A stretch of 64,000 nucleotides of DNA. It comes from Paraburkholderia silvatlantica. GTDB taxonomy: Bacteria; Pseudomonadota; Gammaproteobacteria; Burkholderiales; Burkholderiaceae. The notes under the pieces were generated by a model, which saw only the letters and a list, made by a program, of their open reading frames with translations, was not told where the DNA came from and searched no databases. The stretch covers positions 62,001 through 126,000 of the forward strand of contig NZ_QEOL01000015.1 of assembly GCF_003096715.1 (NCBI RefSeq), given 5' to 3'. Both the position numbers and the translations under genes were made by a program. Of this stretch, positions 51,425 through 59,570 are shown piece by piece (positions within the stretch are counted from its first letter, which is position 1; every line of letters begins with the position of its first letter).

Positions 51425-52330
51425 ATGCAGGTCGTCGATCCGCACGTCCACTTCTGGAACCTCGATACGCATCATTACCCGTGGCTCGCGAATCCGGGTA
51501 CGTCTTTCGTAGGCGATGCGCGCGAACTCAAGCACAACTATCTGCCTGCCGACTTGTCGCGGGAGGCCGGCGACGTCGACGTGCTCAAGGTCGTGCACGT
51601 CGAGGCGAATCACGATCCGGACGATCCGGTGGAAGAAACGCGCTGGCTGGAAGGGCTCGCAGACATTGCCGCGCACGAGGGGGCGGCGCATGCGTGGCCC
51701 GACGCGATCGTCGCGGCCTGCGATCTCAGCTCGCCCAACGCGCCCGCGGTGCTCGAGGCGCACGCGGCGTTCGCACGTACGCGCGGCATTCGTCAGATTC
51801 TCAACGTTCACGAGAACAAGCTCTACGACTACGTGGGCCGGCATTACATGCATGAGGCGGCGTGGCGCGAGAACTTTGCGCTGCTGGAGAAGCACGGTCT
51901 TTCGTTCGACCTGCAGCTTTATCCCTCGCAGATGGAGGAGGCTGCCGCACTCGCGCGTGCGCATCCCGGCATTCAACTCGTGATCAATCACGCGGGCATG
52001 TTCGTCGAGCGCAACAGCGTCGCGGGCTACCGCGCGTGGCGCGACGGCCTGCGCCTGCTTGCGGCATGCCCGAACGTGGCCGTGAAAATCAGCGGACTGG
52101 CGATGTTCGATCATGCATGGAGCGTCGAGAGCCTGCGCCCTTATGTGCTGGAAACGATCGACGCATTCGGCGCGGATCGCGCGATGTTCGCCTCGAACTT
52201 TCCGGTGGACCGCCTGTTCGGCGGCTATTCGAAGCTTTGGCATGCGTATGCGTCGATCGTGAGCGGCGCGAGCGAGGGCGAAAACGCGGCGCTATTTCGC
52301 GGCAACGCCGAACGTATCTACCGCATTTGA
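51425..52330 (+). CDS. Amidohydrolase, probable L-rhamnono-1,4-lactonase
   Basis: 301 residues, amidohydrolase_2 family: DPHVHFWNLDTHHYPWL, VVHVEANHDPDDPVEETRWLE, NVHENKLYDYVG, LVINHAGMFVERN, VAVKISGLAMF and FASNFPVDRLF carry the metal-ligand His and Asp positions. It opens L-rhamnono-1,4-lactone to L-rhamnonate, between the dehydrogenase and dehydratase steps. ATG at 51425 has GAGGAAC in front. It follows rhaM and precedes the ABC importer genes in one transcript. Confidence 0.87.
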   Translation: MQVVDPHVHFWNLDTHHYPWLANPGTSFVGDARELKHNYLPADLSREAGDVDVLKVVHVEANHDPDDPVEETRWLEGLADIAAHEGAAHAWPDAIVAACDLSSPNAPAVLEAHAAFARTRGIRQILNVHENKLYDYVGRHYMHEAAWRENFALLEKHGLSFDLQLYPSQMEEAAALARAHPGIQLVINHAGMFVERNSVAGYRAWRDGLRLLAACPNVAVKISGLAMFDHAWSVESLRPYVLETIDAFGADRAMFASNFPVDRLFGGYSKLWHAYASIVSGASEGENAALFRGNAERIYRI

Positions 52331-52358
52331 GCGTGTGCGCAACGACAGGGAGACCGGC

Positions 52359-53900
52359 GTGGAAGCAGAAGCGAAAACCAGGGCCGACAACACTGCGCGG
52401 CTCGAACTGCGTAACGCGAGCAAGTCGTTCGGACGCGTGCGGGCGCTCATCGACGGCAGCTTGAAACTCATGCCCGGCGAGGTGCACGCGCTGCTCGGCG
52501 AAAACGGCGCGGGCAAGTCGACACTCGTGAAGATCCTTGCGGGCGTGTATCGGCCCGATGGCGGCGAAATGCGCGTCGACGGCGTGGCGTGCGCGTTTGC
52601 GACGCCCGGCGAGGCGCGCGACGCCGGTATCGCGGTGATTTATCAGGAGCCCACACTGTTCTTCGATCTTTCGATAGCGGAGAACATCTACATGGGGCGT
52701 CAGCCCGTGGATCGCGTGGGCCGCATCGACTACGACACGATGCATCGCGAGGTCGCGGCGCTGCTCCAGTCGCTCGGCGTCGAACTGAGGCCCGAGAGGC
52801 TCGTGCGCGGGCTTTCGATTGCGGACCAGCAGGTGATCGAAATTGCGAAGGCGCTTTCGCTCAATGCGAACGTGCTCATCATGGACGAACCCACGGCCGC
52901 GCTATCGCTGCCCGAGGTCGAGCGGCTCTTTACGATCGCGCGCACGCTGCGCGAGCGTGGCGTGGCGATTCTCTTCATCACGCACCGGCTCGAAGAAGTC
53001 TTCGCGCTCACGCAGCACGTGACGATCATGCGCGACGGCGCCAAGGTGTTCGACGCGCCTACCGCCACGCTCAAGACCCAGGACATCGTCGCGAAAATGG
53101 TGGGACGCGACCTCGCCACGTTCTACCCGAAGGCGGACGTGCATCCGGGCGAAGTGATGCTGCGCGTGCGCGGCCTCACGCGCCGCGGCGTGTTCAAGGA
53201 CATTTCGTTCGACGTGCGCGCGGGCGAAATCGTCGCGCTCGCGGGTCTCGTGGGCGCGGGGCGCAGCGAAGTGGCGCGCGCGATATTCGGCATCGACCCG
53301 TGCGACGCCGGGCAGGTTCAGATCGCGGGCAAGCCGTTGGCCTCCGGCATGCCCGCTGCCGCCGTGAAGGCAGGGCTCGCGCTCGTGCCCGAGGACCGGC
53401 GTCAGCAAGGTCTCGCGCTCGAACTGAGCATTGCGCGCAACGCCTCGCTCACGGTGCTCGGGCGGCTCGTGCGCTTTGGCCTCATCTCCACGGGGCGCGA
53501 AGCGGAGCTTGCCGGGCAGTGGGGCAGGCGCCTGCGCCTGAAGGCCAGCGATCTGAACGCACCCGTGGGTACGCTATCGGGCGGCAACCAGCAAAAGGTG
53601 GTGCTCGGCAAGTGGCTTGCCACCGGGCCGAAGGTGCTCATCATCGACGAACCGACGCGCGGCATCGACGTGGGCGCGAAGGCCGAAGTCTACGGCGCGC
53701 TCGCGGAACTCGTGAAAGAGGGCATGGCCGTGCTGATGATTTCGAGCGAGCTGCCCGAAGTGCTCGGCATGGCCGACCGCGTGCTCGTCATGCACGAAGG
53801 CCGCATCACCGCCGACATCGCCCGTGCCGACGCCAACGAAGAGCGCATCATGAGCGCCGCGCTCGGCGAACCCAACATTCATCTGGGGCACGCCGCATGA
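52359..53900 (+). CDS. Sugar ABC importer ATPase (rhamnose, RhaT-like)
   Basis: 513 residues with two ATPase domains. The first has an intact Walker A (GENGAGKST), signature GLSIADQQVIEIAKAL and Walker B (LIMDEPTAALS). The second has the degenerate GLVGAGRSE P-loop typical of CUT2 sugar importers, LSGGNQQKVVLGKWL and IDEPTRGIDVG. GTG at 52359 follows AGGGAGA; an upstream GTG at 52335 would place that site inside the gene. Its stop overlaps the permease start (ATGA). It powers pentose/hexose uptake, by context L-rhamnose. Confidence 0.9.
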   Translation: MEAEAKTRADNTARLELRNASKSFGRVRALIDGSLKLMPGEVHALLGENGAGKSTLVKILAGVYRPDGGEMRVDGVACAFATPGEARDAGIAVIYQEPTLFFDLSIAENIYMGRQPVDRVGRIDYDTMHREVAALLQSLGVELRPERLVRGLSIADQQVIEIAKALSLNANVLIMDEPTAALSLPEVERLFTIARTLRERGVAILFITHRLEEVFALTQHVTIMRDGAKVFDAPTATLKTQDIVAKMVGRDLATFYPKADVHPGEVMLRVRGLTRRGVFKDISFDVRAGEIVALAGLVGAGRSEVARAIFGIDPCDAGQVQIAGKPLASGMPAAAVKAGLALVPEDRRQQGLALELSIARNASLTVLGRLVRFGLISTGREAELAGQWGRRLRLKASDLNAPVGTLSGGNQQKVVLGKWLATGPKVLIIDEPTRGIDVGAKAEVYGALAELVKEGMAVLMISSELPEVLGMADRVLVMHEGRITADIARADANEERIMSAALGEPNIHLGHAA

Positions 53901-54952
53901 TGCGCCATTCCACTTCTCCTCACCCCCTGCACGGCGGCGAGCCGCGCCCGCAGCGGCGCAACGCGGGTGCGTTGGCCGAAGCGCTGGCGCGCAGCCGCGA
54001 GACCACGCTTTTCGTGGTCCTGCTGGCGATCGTGGGCGGCACGGCGCTCGCGCGGCCGCAATTTCTCAACCTGCAGAATCTGCGCGACGTGCTGCTCAAC
54101 GTCTCCATCGTGAGCTTGCTCACGGCGGGCATGACGATCGTGATCCTGATGCGCCATATCGATCTCTCGATCGGTTCGACGGTCGGCATCAGCGCCTATG
54201 GCGTGGGCAGTCTCTACGTGGCGTTCCCGCATATGCCCGTGCTCGCGGCATTGAGCGCCGGGCTTGCCGTCGGACTCGTTGCAGGCGCAATCAACGCGCT
54301 GCTCGTGGCCGTGGGGCGCGTGCCGTCGCTCGTCGCGACGCTTTCCACGCTCTACATCTTCCGTGGCGCCGATTACGCATGGGTGCATGGCGGCCAGATC
54401 AACGCCACAAGCTTGCCCGACGCGTTTTCGCGGCTCGCTACAGGCTCCGTGCTCGGCATTCCGGTGCTGGCGCTCATCGCGATCGTGCTGCTGGCCGCGC
54501 TCTCCGTCTATCTCAAGCAATTCCGGCCGGGCCGCGAGTACTACGCGATCGGCTCGAACCCGGAGGCGGCGCGCCTTGCCGGCATCAACGTGGAGCGCCG
54601 CGTCGCGACGGGTTTTTTGATCAGCGGCGCGATTGCGGGCCTGGCGGGCGCGCTGTGGCTCGCGCGCTTCGGCACCGTGGACGCGAGCACCGCGAAGGGG
54701 ATCGAGCTGCAGGTGGTCGCGGCCGCCGTGGTCGGCAGCGTGGCGATCACGGGCGGCGTGGGCACGATACTCGGCGCGACGCTCGGTGCGCTCGTGCTGG
54801 GCGTGATCAGCATCGCGCTCGTGGTGCTGCACGTCTCGCCGTTCTGGGAGCAGGCGATTCAGGGCGCGCTGATCGTGGCCGCCATCGCCGCCGATACGCT
54901 GCTCGCCCGCTCAGTGGCAAAACGCATGATGAGGAAACGCGACCATGGCTAA
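53897..54952 (+). CDS. Sugar ABC importer permease 1 (RhaP-like)
   Basis: 351 residues, inner-membrane CUT2 permease (BPD_transp_2) with about ten hydrophobic segments. The EAA-like loop and family motifs include GMTIVILMRHIDLSIGSTVG, GREYYAIGSNPEAARLAGINVERR and FLISGAIAGLAGALWLARFGT. A basic 25-residue cytoplasmic tail (HPLHGGEPRPQRRN) comes first. It overlaps the ATPase stop by four bases and the second permease start by eight, so the complex is co-translated. Confidence 0.88.
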   Translation: MMRHSTSPHPLHGGEPRPQRRNAGALAEALARSRETTLFVVLLAIVGGTALARPQFLNLQNLRDVLLNVSIVSLLTAGMTIVILMRHIDLSIGSTVGISAYGVGSLYVAFPHMPVLAALSAGLAVGLVAGAINALLVAVGRVPSLVATLSTLYIFRGADYAWVHGGQINATSLPDAFSRLATGSVLGIPVLALIAIVLLAALSVYLKQFRPGREYYAIGSNPEAARLAGINVERRVATGFLISGAIAGLAGALWLARFGTVDASTAKGIELQVVAAAVVGSVAITGGVGTILGATLGALVLGVISIALVVLHVSPFWEQAIQGALIVAAIAADTLLARSVAKRMMRKRDHG

Positions 54953-55964
54953 GAACGCCCCGAAACCCGACGCCGCGCTGCTCACGCGCAAGCCCGGCTT
55001 GCCGCTTGACTGGGAAGCGCTGCTCGTCGTCATTCTCATGGCGTCGCTCGCGGTGGGGCGCGTGCTCTCGCCTGTGTTCCTCACGGGTGCGAACATCAGC
55101 AACGTGCTGGCGGACCTCACCGAAGTCGCGCTCATGGCATTGCCGATGACGCTCATCATCGTCGCTGCCGAAATCGATCTTTCGGTGGCCTCGGTGCTCG
55201 GCGCATCGAGCGCCTTGCTGGGCGTGCTGTGGCACATGGGCTTGCCGATGCCGGTCGCCATGGCGCTCGTACTGGTGGCGGGCGGCCTGGCGGGTCTCTT
55301 CAACGCTCTCGTGATCGTGAAGCTCAATCTGCCTTCGCTCGCGGTGACGATCGGCACGCTCGCGCTCTTTCGCGGGCTGGCGTACGTGCTGCTCGGCGAC
55401 CAGGCGATTGCCGACTTCCCGCCGGGTTATACGCTCTTCGGCATGAGCAACCTGGGCAGCACGTTCATCCCGTTGCCGTTCCTGATCGTCGCGGCGTGCG
55501 CCATCGTGTTCACGATATGGCTGCAGGCCACGGCGTTCGGCCGCAGCCTCTTCGCGATCGGTGCGAACAGTACGGCCGCGTCGTTCTCGGGCATCGGCGT
55601 GCCGAAGATCAAGCTGCGCCTGTTCGTGCTCTCGGGCGTGATGAGCGCGCTCGCGGGCATTGTGTATACGCTGCGCTTCACGAGCGCGCGCGGCGACAAC
55701 GGCGAGGGCTTCGAGCTTTCGGTGATCGCGGCGGTGCTGTTCGGCGGCGTGAGCATTTTTGGCGGGCGCGGGTCGATGTATGGCGTGCTGCTCTCGCTCC
55801 TGATCGTCGGTGTGCTGAAGAACGCGCTCACGCTCGTCGATGTGTCGAGCGAAACGCTCACGATCGTGACCGGGGCGCTGCTGCTGGCTTCGGTGCTGAT
55901 CCCGAATCTCGCTGCGCGCTGGCGCACGGTGCGCGACCGCCGCGCGCTGGCGCGGGCCGCTTGA
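54945..55964 (+). CDS. Sugar ABC importer permease 2 (RhaQ-like)
   Basis: 339 residues, second CUT2 permease. Motifs: ALPMTLIIVAAEIDLSVASVLGASSALLGVL, PSLAVTIGTLALFRGLAYVLLGD, FGRSLFAIGANSTAASFSGIGVPKIKLRLFVLSGVMSALAGIVYTLR and FGGVSIFGGRGSMYGVLL. It pairs with permease 1 in a heterodimeric channel. Eight-base overlap with the previous gene; the binding-protein gene follows after 79 bases, a gap that contains a GAGGAGACGATTC ribosome site. Confidence 0.88.
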   Translation: MAKNAPKPDAALLTRKPGLPLDWEALLVVILMASLAVGRVLSPVFLTGANISNVLADLTEVALMALPMTLIIVAAEIDLSVASVLGASSALLGVLWHMGLPMPVAMALVLVAGGLAGLFNALVIVKLNLPSLAVTIGTLALFRGLAYVLLGDQAIADFPPGYTLFGMSNLGSTFIPLPFLIVAACAIVFTIWLQATAFGRSLFAIGANSTAASFSGIGVPKIKLRLFVLSGVMSALAGIVYTLRFTSARGDNGEGFELSVIAAVLFGGVSIFGGRGSMYGVLLSLLIVGVLKNALTLVDVSSETLTIVTGALLLASVLIPNLAARWRTVRDRRALARAA

Positions 55965-56043
55965 ACGTGGTGTGAAAACAGGCAAGGAAGTCAATAGGCG
56001 GTCAATCAGCCGGACGCGTCCGGTACCATCGAGGAGACGATTC

Positions 56044-57051
56044 ATGAGAAAGCCAGTACGTCACGTGTGCACGGCCTTGCTGTGCGCGATGCTAATGGGA
56101 GGCGGTGTCGCGGCGCATGCGGCCGGCATCAAGGAGGGGTTGAAGATCGCGTTCGTGCCCAAGCAGATCAACAACCCCTACGAGGTGATTGCCGATAACG
56201 GCGGCATGGATGCAATCAAGGAATTCAAGGGCGACGGCAAGGTGGTCGGACCTTCGGATGCGGGCGCGTCCTCGCAGGTCTCGTACATCAATACGCTCAC
56301 CACGCAGCACCAGGACGCGATCGTCATTGCGGCCAACGATGCGAATGCGCTCGTGCCGTATTTGAAGCGCGCGATGGATCAGGGCATCAAGGTCGTTACG
56401 TTCGACTCGGACACGGCGCCCGAAGGGCGGCAGATCTTCGTGAACCAGGCGAACGCGGAAAGCATCGGCCGCGGCCAGATCCAGCTCGTTTCGAAGCTGA
56501 TGGGCGGCGACGGCGAGTTCGCGATTCTCTCGGCCACGCCCAACGCGACGAACCAGAATACCTGGATCAAGTGGATGCAGGAAGAGCTGAAGAAGCCCGA
56601 GTATTCGAAGATGAAGCTCGTGAAGATCGCCTACGGCAACGACGACGACCAGAAGTCGTTCGTCGAGACCCAAGGCTTGCTGCAGGCGTATCCGAACCTG
56701 AAGGCAATCGTTGCGCCCACATCGGTCGGTATCGCGGCGGCGGCGCGTTATATCTCTTCGTCGCCGGGCAAGGGCAAGGTGGTGGTGACGGGCCTCGGCA
56801 CGCCTAACCAGATGCGCGCGTTCGTGAAGAATGGCACGGTGAAGGCGTTCCAGCTTTGGGATCCGGGTGCACTCGGCTATCTCGCCGCGTATGCGGCAGC
56901 CAATCTGGCTTCGGGCACGATCACGGGCAAGGAAGGCGAGTCGTTTGACGCGGGCAAGCTCGGCAAACGCACGATCGGCAAGGGCGGTGAGGTGATTCTC
57001 GGGCCGCCCACGACGTTCGATGCCTCGAATATCGATAACTTCAACTTCTGA
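56044..57051 (+). CDS. Sugar ABC importer periplasmic binding protein (RhaS-like)
   Basis: 335 residues. Signal peptide HVCTALLCAMLMGGGVAAHAA, then a type I periplasmic binding fold: KIAFVPKQINNPYEVIADNGGMDAIKEF, SYINTLTTQHQDAIVIAANDANALVPYLKRAMDQGIKVVTFDSDT, FVNQANAESIGRGQIQLVS. VPKQINNPY is typical of rhamnose-binding RhaS. It captures the sugar for the two permeases. Last gene of the importer operon; the following 199 bases hold no clear terminator. Confidence 0.9.
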   Translation: MRKPVRHVCTALLCAMLMGGGVAAHAAGIKEGLKIAFVPKQINNPYEVIADNGGMDAIKEFKGDGKVVGPSDAGASSQVSYINTLTTQHQDAIVIAANDANALVPYLKRAMDQGIKVVTFDSDTAPEGRQIFVNQANAESIGRGQIQLVSKLMGGDGEFAILSATPNATNQNTWIKWMQEELKKPEYSKMKLVKIAYGNDDDQKSFVETQGLLQAYPNLKAIVAPTSVGIAAAARYISSSPGKGKVVVTGLGTPNQMRAFVKNGTVKAFQLWDPGALGYLAAYAAANLASGTITGKEGESFDAGKLGKRTIGKGGEVILGPPTTFDASNIDNFNF

Positions 57052-57250
57052 GTCACGTTGCTGGTTCGAGGGGCGAGGGCTGAGGCTCGGCCGCCATCCC
57101 CTCCACTGGATACGGTATTCGGGACGGAAAATGGGAAGGGATCATCGTCGCCCATTCGTATGGCACGCTGAAATTTGGTTGTAAGTGGCCCTTGTTAGAG
57201 TCCACGAAAGCAGTTGTCCTTCGTGGCAGTCAATACAAGAGCGACTTCTC

Positions 57251-58096
57251 ATGGCTATTGTCCGCGCATGCTGGTTCGTTCTGGCGCTGCTTTTCAGTGC
57301 TCCCGTCTGGGCCTACCAGACGCGTGTCGTTTCGATTCCCAGCGCCGCGATGCAGCGCACGTTCGACGCGACCGTCGTCTTGCCCGACGACTACGCGCGC
57401 GGCAACCACGCCGCGCGCTTTCCGGTGATCTACGTGCTGCACGGCTCGGGCGGCAGCTATGCCGACTGGACCTCGAACACCCGCATCGGCAAGCTCGCCG
57501 ACCGCTATCACGTGGTGCTCGTGATGCCGGACGGCGGTCACGAGAGCTGGTACATCGACAGCCCGTTCGATCGGAGCAGCCGTTATGAAACGTATGTGGG
57601 CAGCGAGGTCGTGTCGTATATCGACACGCATTTCCGCACGATCGCCACGCGCGAGGCGCGCGCGATCACGGGTTTGAGCATGGGCGGATTCGGCGCGCTG
57701 CGCATCGCGCTGGACCGGCAGGAGACGTTCGGCGCGGCCGGCAGCATTAGCGGCGCCGTCGATCCGCGCAACTGCGAGGACGAACCCGGCATCGATCACG
57801 TATTCGGCGATCCCGCGCGGCACGCGTCGTTCTGGAACAGCAACGCGATCGTGGATAGCGCTCAGGACTTCGAACACGCCCATATCGCGCTCACCATCGA
57901 CTGCGGCGTGAGCGACTTCTTCGTGCAATCGAATCGGACGCTGCACGAAAAGCTCGTCGAGCTAGGCGTGCCTCACGACTACGCGGAACGTCCAGGCGGC
58001 CATACGTGGTCCTATTGGTCGAACTCGATCCGCTACCAGGTGCTTTTCTTCGCCACGGCGTTCCAGCGCGCCGGCTGGCATCCACAAGTGGCGTAA
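57251..58096 (+). CDS. Secreted esterase, alpha/beta hydrolase of the esterase D/antigen 85-like family
   Basis: 281 residues with signal peptide MAIVRACWFVLALLFSAPVWA. Catalytic Ser is in GLSMGGFGALRIAL, an Asp follows in the later region ALTIDCGVSDFFVQ, and the His is in ERPGGHTWSYW. The oxyanion stretch is VIYVLHGSGGSYADW. It should hydrolyse acyl esters or feruloyl-type esters outside the cytoplasm. The ATG at 57251 is set by the signal peptide. It lies downstream of the importer operon but has a separate ribosome site and probably its own promoter. Confidence 0.84.
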   Translation: MAIVRACWFVLALLFSAPVWAYQTRVVSIPSAAMQRTFDATVVLPDDYARGNHAARFPVIYVLHGSGGSYADWTSNTRIGKLADRYHVVLVMPDGGHESWYIDSPFDRSSRYETYVGSEVVSYIDTHFRTIATREARAITGLSMGGFGALRIALDRQETFGAAGSISGAVDPRNCEDEPGIDHVFGDPARHASFWNSNAIVDSAQDFEHAHIALTIDCGVSDFFVQSNRTLHEKLVELGVPHDYAERPGGHTWSYWSNSIRYQVLFFATAFQRAGWHPQVA

Positions 58097-58338
58097 CGCG
58101 TCACGAAGCGCGCGCTTTTGCGGCGCGCGCGTGTTTGCCGACATCCTTCCAGTTCAGTTACACCATTCCCGCGAACGACTGCCCGGTCTCGGGCACCGCG
58201 CTTGCTGTCATGATCCTGCAGGCGCGGGCGCGTAGATCCGTCCTGTTCAACCAGATGCCGGGCATCGGGCGACCGCACGCGGCGCCGGGGCGCGGCGACC
58301 ACCCTTGAGCCGGTTCGCACCGGATGCAGGAGGACGTC
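58097..58338. other. Intergenic region with G/C hairpin after the esterase
   Basis: GCGCGCGC (58108-58115), loop of seven, GCGCGCGC (58123-58130), then GTGTTT, may terminate the esterase transcript. The rest, up to the DUF1328 gene, has no recognised element apart from the GCAGGAGGACGTC ribosome site. Confidence 0.35.
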
Positions 58339-58503
58339 ATGCTTCAATACGCTGTTATTTTCTTTATCATCGCGATCATCGCGGCCGTGTTCGGTTTTGG
58401 CGGCATCGCGGCGGGTGCGGCATCGATCGCCAAGATCCTGTTCTTCATCTTCCTCGTGATCTTCCTCGTCACGTTGCTGCTCGGCGTCATGAGAAGGGGC
58501 TAA
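58339..58503 (+). CDS. DUF1328-family small membrane protein
   Basis: 54 residues: MLQYAVIFFIIAIIAAVFG, then FGGIAAGAASIAKILFFIFLVIFLVTLLLG, ending VMRRG. Two hydrophobic helices separated by a Gly/Ala-rich turn, as in the YtjA/DUF1328 family, which is often induced by envelope or stationary-phase stress. An excellent GCAGGAGGACGTC site precedes the ATG, and a Rho-independent terminator follows the stop, so it is a stand-alone transcript. Confidence 0.88.
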   Translation: MLQYAVIFFIIAIIAAVFGFGGIAAGAASIAKILFFIFLVIFLVTLLLGVMRRG

Positions 58504-58533
58504 ACAGCGAGCCACGCTGGTTGCAGTCGAATC

Positions 58534-58561
58534 GCAGCCCGCCCGCGCGGGCTGCATTTTT
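58534..58561 (+). terminator. Rho-independent terminator after the DUF1328 gene
   Basis: GCAGCCCGC (58534-58542), loop CCGC, GCGGGCTGC (58547-58555), then ATTTTT. Perfect 9-base stem and T-tract. Confidence 0.85.
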
Positions 58562-58628
58562 GCATTCGACGGCTGCGTCTCGATGCCTGGTATGACGAAT
58601 TAAATCATCTCGCTTGCAGCCGGGCACG

Positions 58629-59423
58629 TCACGCGATGGTATCCACCACGCCGCCGTCCACGCGCAGGGCCGCGCCGGTGGTTGCGGAAGCCTCTTTCGA
58701 GCACGCGTAGACGATCATGTTCGCCACTTCCTCCACGCTCGCCGCGCGCCGGATGATGGAAGAAGCACGGTGCGTCTGCACGAACTGCGCGGCGACTTCC
58801 TCGACAGTTTTGCCCGAAGCGGCCACTTCGTCCTTCAGCATGTGCGTCACGCCGTCCGAGAGTGTCGGGCCCGGCAGCACCGAATTGACTGTGACGCCCG
58901 TGCCCGCAAGGCGTTTGGCGAGGCCGCGCGCGAGCGCGAGTTGTGCGGTTTTCGTCATGCCGTAATGGATCATGTCGGCGGGAATGTTCAATCCCGATTC
59001 CGACGAGATGAACACGATGCGCCCCCAGCCGCGCTCGACCATTGAATTCGCATAGGCACGCGAGAGACGCACGCCCGACATCACGTTGGTTTCGAAGAAG
59101 CGCAGCCACTCGGCATCGGGAATCTCGAAGAAGTCCTGCAGCTGAAACACGCCGAGATTGTTCACGAGAATGTCCACCTGCGGATGCGCCTTCACGAGCG
59201 CGTCGCATCCTTGAGCGCCGGAAAGATCGCCGACGAAGCCCTGCACCCGCGCGCCGGGGGCAGCGGCGCGCAGCGCAGCCTCGGCTTCGCGCACGTTTTC
59301 GGTGCGTCGGCTGCTGACGATCACGTCGGCGCCCGCGAGCGCGAGGCCCTTGGCCGCGGCAAGACCGATGCCCGCCGCCGAGCCGGTGACGAGCGCGAGT
59401 TTTCCAGTCAGATCGATTTTCAT
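58629..59423 (-). CDS. Short-chain dehydrogenase/reductase
   Basis: 264 residues. Cofactor motif TGSAAGIGLAAAKGLALAGADVIVSSRR (Arg-Arg after the second strand favours NADP), NNLGVF, catalytic Ser in FISSESGLNIP and YGMTK in HYGMTKTAQLALARGLAK. The C-terminal half has an insertion (LSDGVTHMLKDEVAASGKTVEEVAAQF) common in SDRs of the 3-oxoacyl reductase-like group with extended substrate loops. Stands alone, transcribed toward the DUF1328 gene. Substrate unknown. Confidence 0.85.
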   Translation of the reverse strand: MKIDLTGKLALVTGSAAGIGLAAAKGLALAGADVIVSSRRTENVREAEAALRAAAPGARVQGFVGDLSGAQGCDALVKAHPQVDILVNNLGVFQLQDFFEIPDAEWLRFFETNVMSGVRLSRAYANSMVERGWGRIVFISSESGLNIPADMIHYGMTKTAQLALARGLAKRLAGTGVTVNSVLPGPTLSDGVTHMLKDEVAASGKTVEEVAAQFVQTHRASSIIRRAASVEEVANMIVYACSKEASATTGAALRVDGGVVDTIA

Positions 59424-59570
59424 GCGGGCTCCTTGAGGGGGGAGGCTGGCCACGCTTGCGAGCGCGCGTTGTACGCGTATTGAACGTTCTGGACGCAACG
59501 TCGCGCGCGGCCATCGTGAAGGGAACGGGCAGTGTACTGCTCAGGCGCTCTGGATGCTTGCTCAGGCGTC

